From contig FR890658.1 in the NCBI GenBank assembly GCA_000435075.1, positions 1 through 26,057 of the forward strand: a stretch of DNA of 26,057 bases. The letters are read 5' to 3'. A program made the translations under genes and the position numbers. Shown one piece after another: positions 22,871-26,057 of this stretch. Under the pieces are notes generated by a model that did no database searches, was not told the DNA's origin, and saw nothing but the letters and a program-made list of their open reading frames with translations. The DNA is from Bacteroides sp. CAG:770 (GTDB lineage Bacteria > Bacteroidota > Bacteroidia > Bacteroidales > UBA932). Numbering within the stretch: position 1 is the first letter of the stretch; each line of letters starts with the position of its first letter.

Positions 22871-23887
22871 TTATGAGTTCTCGATTACGTCTGTAAGGAA
22901 TTCAGTCACATCAAGCCCAGCAGCTCTTACCATTTTCGGTACAAGAGAAGCGCTGGTCATGCCCGGGATGGTATTGACCTCAAGGAAATAGAGGCCGTCT
23001 TCGGCAAGGATATAGTCCATTCTCACGATGCCGTTGCATCCGAGATGGGTATAAATGCGCTCCGTAACTTTCTGAATCGCGGATGACTGAGCCTCAGATA
23101 TAGGTGCAGGGCAAATCTCCCGGCTGTTTCCGTTGTATTTCGCGTCATAGTCGAAATACTCGTTGTCAGTAAGAATCTGAATGACCGGAAGCGCCTTTAC
23201 ATGGCCGTGCGACGTGTATGCCGCACAGGTAAACTCCTCGCCCACGATAGCTTTCTCTACGACCACGGCCGGACCCTCCGAGAAAGCGAAATTGACTGCA
23301 GAGGCCAATGCGTCAGCTTCTTTCACCTTACTGATTCCGAAACTTGAACCGCCGTCAGTAGGCTTCACGAAAAGCGGAAGGCCGAGACGTGCCACTGCAT
23401 CCTTCGCAAAAGCATTGACATCCATTCCTTTACGTACGAAGGCATCAGGCGCGAGCTTCACATAGTCAGCATCGCGGAGATAGCTTTTGCATGAGTATTT
23501 GTCGAATGCGACAGCCGATACGAAAGCGCTGCAGCCGCTGTGAGGGATTCCGAGCATTTCGAAATATCCCTGCAGAAGTCCGTTTTCGCCCGGAGTACCA
23601 TGCTGCATGATATATACGAAGTCAAACTTAATTTTCTCGCCATAGACATTGACAGAAAAATCATTCTTGTCAATCTGAGGCCTCGCCTCTTCAGGGAACG
23701 GGACCCTCATGGAGTTCTTTTTCCTGTAGGCCACCAGTGACCACACTCCGAAACGCGCGAAAATTTCATACACGTCATATGCGGTATCGTCAATCCTGGA
23801 TGCCGTAAATTCTCCACTTCTGCAAGCGACCTCCCACTCAGAAGAGTCGCTGCCATAAATCACTGCAATAGTGTTATATTTTCCCAT
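22871..23887 (-). CDS. ddl: D-alanine--D-alanine ligase
   Basis: A 338-residue ATP-grasp enzyme that joins two D-alanines for peptidoglycan precursors. Motifs in order: HGTPGENG (96-103), the ATP-binding PLFVKPTDGGSSFGI (171-185), VEKAIVGEEFT (210-220), the omega-loop segment EYFDYDAKY (243-251), and FLEVNTIPGMT (301-311) with metal ligands E303 and N305. Tyrosine in the omega loop fits a D-Ala-D-Ala rather than a D-Ala-D-lactate enzyme, which agrees with no vancomycin-resistance context. It lies 18 bases after the penicillin-binding protein gene and nine before prmC, in one cell-wall transcript. Confidence 0.95.
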   Translation of the reverse strand: MGKYNTIAVIYGSDSSEWEVACRSGEFTASRIDDTAYDVYEIFARFGVWSLVAYRKKNSMRVPFPEEARPQIDKNDFSVNVYGEKIKFDFVYIMQHGTPGENGLLQGYFEMLGIPHSGCSAFVSAVAFDKYSCKSYLRDADYVKLAPDAFVRKGMDVNAFAKDAVARLGLPLFVKPTDGGSSFGISKVKEADALASAVNFAFSEGPAVVVEKAIVGEEFTCAAYTSHGHVKALPVIQILTDNEYFDYDAKYNGNSREICPAPISEAQSSAIQKVTERIYTHLGCNGIVRMDYILAEDGLYFLEVNTIPGMTSASLVPKMVRAAGLDVTEFLTDVIENS

Positions 23888-23905
23888 TGTCTATATGTTT
23901 TATGT

Positions 23906-26057
23906 CTAGTCAAAATAATAATCAGCCTCGCTCTTGGCCTTGCCCTCGGCATCTTCATCGCCACCACTGCAGCTCAGGTCAATGGTCATGCCGGCCGGGG
24001 CGACGAATCTGTCGGATTCTGAAATGCCTAATGTGCCGTCTTTCAGAACTTTCTTCATGAAAATACCCCAGATAGGAAGTGCCATGTTCGATCCGCTTCC
24101 CAATGCCAGAGCCTGGAAGTGCACCTGACGGTCTTCAGCACCGACCCAGATACCGGCAGTGATGGACGGGGTATAACCGATAAACCATCCGTCGGCATTG
24201 TCATTGGTGGTACCTGTCTTTCCTGCGATTTCGCCTTTCAGCTGGTAAACCGAACGGAGACGTGCACCTGTACCATTATTGATAACGCCCTGCATGAGGT
24301 TCTCCATGAGATATGCGGTCTGCTCACTGATGGCCTCGCGCTTCCTGTTGCTGAATTCGCCGAGGACATTGCCCTGGCTGTCTTCAATCCTTGTCACAAA
24401 CTGAGGAGCGATATAGACTCCGCGTGAAGGGAAGGTATTGTATGCCGCAACCATTTCATACAGAGAAAGATCTGCAGGTCCGACGCAGAGAGAAGGGACA
24501 GCGTCAATGTGACTCTGTATTCCCATCGCACGCATCATGTCAGCCATGGCCTCAGGGCCGAGCTGTTTCATCAGGTATGCTGAAATATTGTTGGAACTGT
24601 GTGTCAATCCCCATTTGAGAGTTACTGTCTTTCCGATCCAGATGTCCTTGTCCGTACTTCTCGGAGTCCACTCATTGTCGCCCACGATGAAAGTCTGAGG
24701 GACATTGACAACCTTGGTGCAAGGCGTCATGCCGGACTGCATCGCGAGGGTGTAGAGGAACGGCTTGACAGTAGAACCGATCTGACGTTTGCCCTGACGG
24801 ACATTGTCATACTTGAAGTATCTGTAGTTCGGTCCGCCGACGTAAGCCTTGATCTGTCCGGTCACAGGCTCCATAGCCATGAATCCGGCACGGAGGATAG
24901 ACTTGTAATATCTGATGGAATCGTCCGGGGTCATCGTAGTGTCAATGTAGCCTTTCTTGTTCCATGCGAAAAGTCTCATCTTCACAGGAACGGAGAAACT
25001 CTTCAGGATCTCACTCTCGGAAGCGCCTTCCTTCTTCATGAGTCTGTATCTGTCGCTCCATCTTCTGGCCTGTTTCATCACATAGTCTCTGGTGTCCTTA
25101 TCGACATCATTGGAGAAAGGCTTGTTCTTCTTGGAGCGGAGGTCTCGCTCGAAACTCTTCTGAAGGTTTTTGCCAAGATGCTCAGCCACAGCCTCTTCCG
25201 CATACTTCTGCATCTTATAGTTTATGGTGGTATAGATTCTGAGGCCATCCTTGTCGAGATTATACTGGGAGCCGTCCGGTTTCCTGTTCTTGTTCAGCCA
25301 GCCATAGATGCCGTCATCAGCCCAGCGGAGTGAATCCGCAGTGTAGTCCTCTTTATATGTATATCTGGACTTCACCGGCTTCTCAGCGTTCATGACACGA
25401 CGGAGCATATCCCTGAAATATGGCGCAAGTCCGGAATTGTGGTCCTGCACCTGATATGACAGCGTGATAGGAACCTGCTGGATGGAATCCGACTCGGCTT
25501 TTGTAAGATAGCCGGCCTTCTCCATCTGACTGATAACGAAATTCCTTCTGGAAAGAGACTTGTCAGGATGGAGTGCAGGATTGTATCTTGTAGGCTTGTT
25601 TACCATGCCGACAAGTGTAGCGCTCTCTTCTACAGTGAGTTCCGCGGGGTCCTTCGCAAAGAAAGTCTGGGCCGCAGCCTTGACACCATAGGCGCTGCTG
25701 CCGAAGAATATGGCATTCAGGTACATGTCCAGAATTTCATTCTTGGTATAGTCACGCTCAAGTTTCACGGCGGTAATCCACTCCTTGAGTTTTATCCAGA
25801 CCATCTTCACCTTGGAAAAACCCGGAATTCTGCTGGAAACATCGGTACGCGGGTACAACGTCTTTGCAAGCTGCTGGGTGATGGTACTTCCGCCGCCCTG
25901 ACTGGAATCGCTCAGGAGCAAGGTCTTCACAAGCACTCGGCCAAGACTGGGAAAGTCAATGCCGGAGTGGCTGTAGAATCTGACGTCTTCCGTAGCGACC
26001 GCAGCCTGGATGAGATATGGTGACAAATCTTCGAATGCCACATAAGAGCGGTTCTCT
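23906..26057 (-). CDS. Class A penicillin-binding protein (PBP1A-like), N-terminus outside window
   Basis: A bifunctional peptidoglycan synthase, 5' end cut by the window edge; 716 residues are visible, and the missing part should be a short cytoplasmic end and one membrane helix. Counting from the Val at 26041 as residue 1, the transglycosylase domain has ATEDVRFYSHSG (16-27, catalytic Glu18), GGGSTITQQLAK (49-60) and LERDYTKNEILDMYLN (94-109). The transpeptidase domain has the active serine in STVK (423-426), SSN (482-484) and KTGTT (608-612). It polymerises and cross-links glycan strands at the inner membrane. The reading frame continues without break past the GTG at 26041 to the window end (ENRSYVAFED), so that GTG is not the start. 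It heads the operon with ddl and prmC. Confidence 0.95.
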   Translation of the reverse strand, partial: ENRSYVAFEDLSPYLIQAAVATEDVRFYSHSGIDFPSLGRVLVKTLLLSDSSQGGGSTITQQLAKTLYPRTDVSSRIPGFSKVKMVWIKLKEWITAVKLERDYTKNEILDMYLNAIFFGSSAYGVKAAAQTFFAKDPAELTVEESATLVGMVNKPTRYNPALHPDKSLSRRNFVISQMEKAGYLTKAESDSIQQVPITLSYQVQDHNSGLAPYFRDMLRRVMNAEKPVKSRYTYKEDYTADSLRWADDGIYGWLNKNRKPDGSQYNLDKDGLRIYTTINYKMQKYAEEAVAEHLGKNLQKSFERDLRSKKNKPFSNDVDKDTRDYVMKQARRWSDRYRLMKKEGASESEILKSFSVPVKMRLFAWNKKGYIDTTMTPDDSIRYYKSILRAGFMAMEPVTGQIKAYVGGPNYRYFKYDNVRQGKRQIGSTVKPFLYTLAMQSGMTPCTKVVNVPQTFIVGDNEWTPRSTDKDIWIGKTVTLKWGLTHSSNNISAYLMKQLGPEAMADMMRAMGIQSHIDAVPSLCVGPADLSLYEMVAAYNTFPSRGVYIAPQFVTRIEDSQGNVLGEFSNRKREAISEQTAYLMENLMQGVINNGTGARLRSVYQLKGEIAGKTGTTNDNADGWFIGYTPSITAGIWVGAEDRQVHFQALALGSGSNMALPIWGIFMKKVLKDGTLGISESDRFVAPAGMTIDLSCSGGDEDAEGKAKSEADYYFD

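Noticed and set aside
24599..25333. 244-codon open frame opposite the penicillin-binding protein gene
   Set aside because: The opposite strand encodes the well-conserved PBP with all its motifs. This frame shows no recognisable domain or ribosome site.
26039..26041. GTG as the start of the penicillin-binding protein
   Set aside because: The frame stays open to the window end and the extra codons (ENRSY) fit the family just before the transglycosylase domain; the membrane anchor is missing, so the gene is cut by the edge.
1..26057. CRISPR array, tRNA, rRNA, insertion sequence or prophage
   Set aside because: I looked for regular direct repeats with spacers, tRNA T-arms, transposase or phage proteins and saw none.

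Overview
The window looks like chromosomal DNA from a Bacteroidota member, most likely order Bacteroidales. The case rests on several signs: Bacteroidota-type promoters (TTTG, 19-20 bases, TAnnTTTG) in front of several genes, mostly weak Shine-Dalgarno signals, several secreted lipoproteins with an early cysteine, a DUF3109 protein, a sigma-54 activator with GAFTSA instead of GAFTGA, and a split pair of short chromate-transporter proteins. Base composition is moderate, about half G+C by eye. I cannot name genus or species from the sequence. I see no rRNA, tRNA, CRISPR array, insertion sequence or prophage.

Left part (1-8020): a two-gene chromate-transporter operon (+); a GH20 beta-hexosaminidase lipoprotein (-); a polysaccharide flippase (-) divergent from a cyclophilin-type peptidyl-prolyl isomerase lipoprotein (+), with interleaved promoters; a 333-base gap packed with hairpins; and a large lipoprotein of unknown function (-). 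Middle (8158-14215): elongation factor P (+), an NtrC-type response regulator without a DNA-binding domain (+), the dnaX-lptB operon (-), a small membrane protein followed by a DUF2007 protein (+), and a DUF3109 cysteine-rich protein (-) whose 3' end overlaps DUF2007 tail to tail. Right part (14387-26057): a secreted M16-like protein that has lost the zinc-protease motif (-), a periplasmic TPR protein (+) followed by a U32 family protein (+), an unknown lipoprotein (-), and a cell-wall and translation operon read leftwards: class A penicillin-binding protein (cut by the window edge), ddl, prmC, closed by a strong terminator.

Most genes are housekeeping: peptidoglycan synthesis (PBP1A, Ddl), outer-membrane biogenesis (LptB, flippase), DNA replication (DnaX), and translation (EF-P, PrmC, U32 RNA hydroxylation). 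I see no clear new multi-gene system. The signals that the gene list does not explain are: (1) a heptamer, GTCAATG/CATTGAC, found about 45 times by eye in 26 kb, on both strands, in and between genes; (2) a 50-base sequence present twice, 49/50 identical, each time just upstream of a gene and in the same orientation to it; (3) the hairpin cluster at 5811-5997; (4) the M16-like protein with neither half keeping the HxxEH motif.
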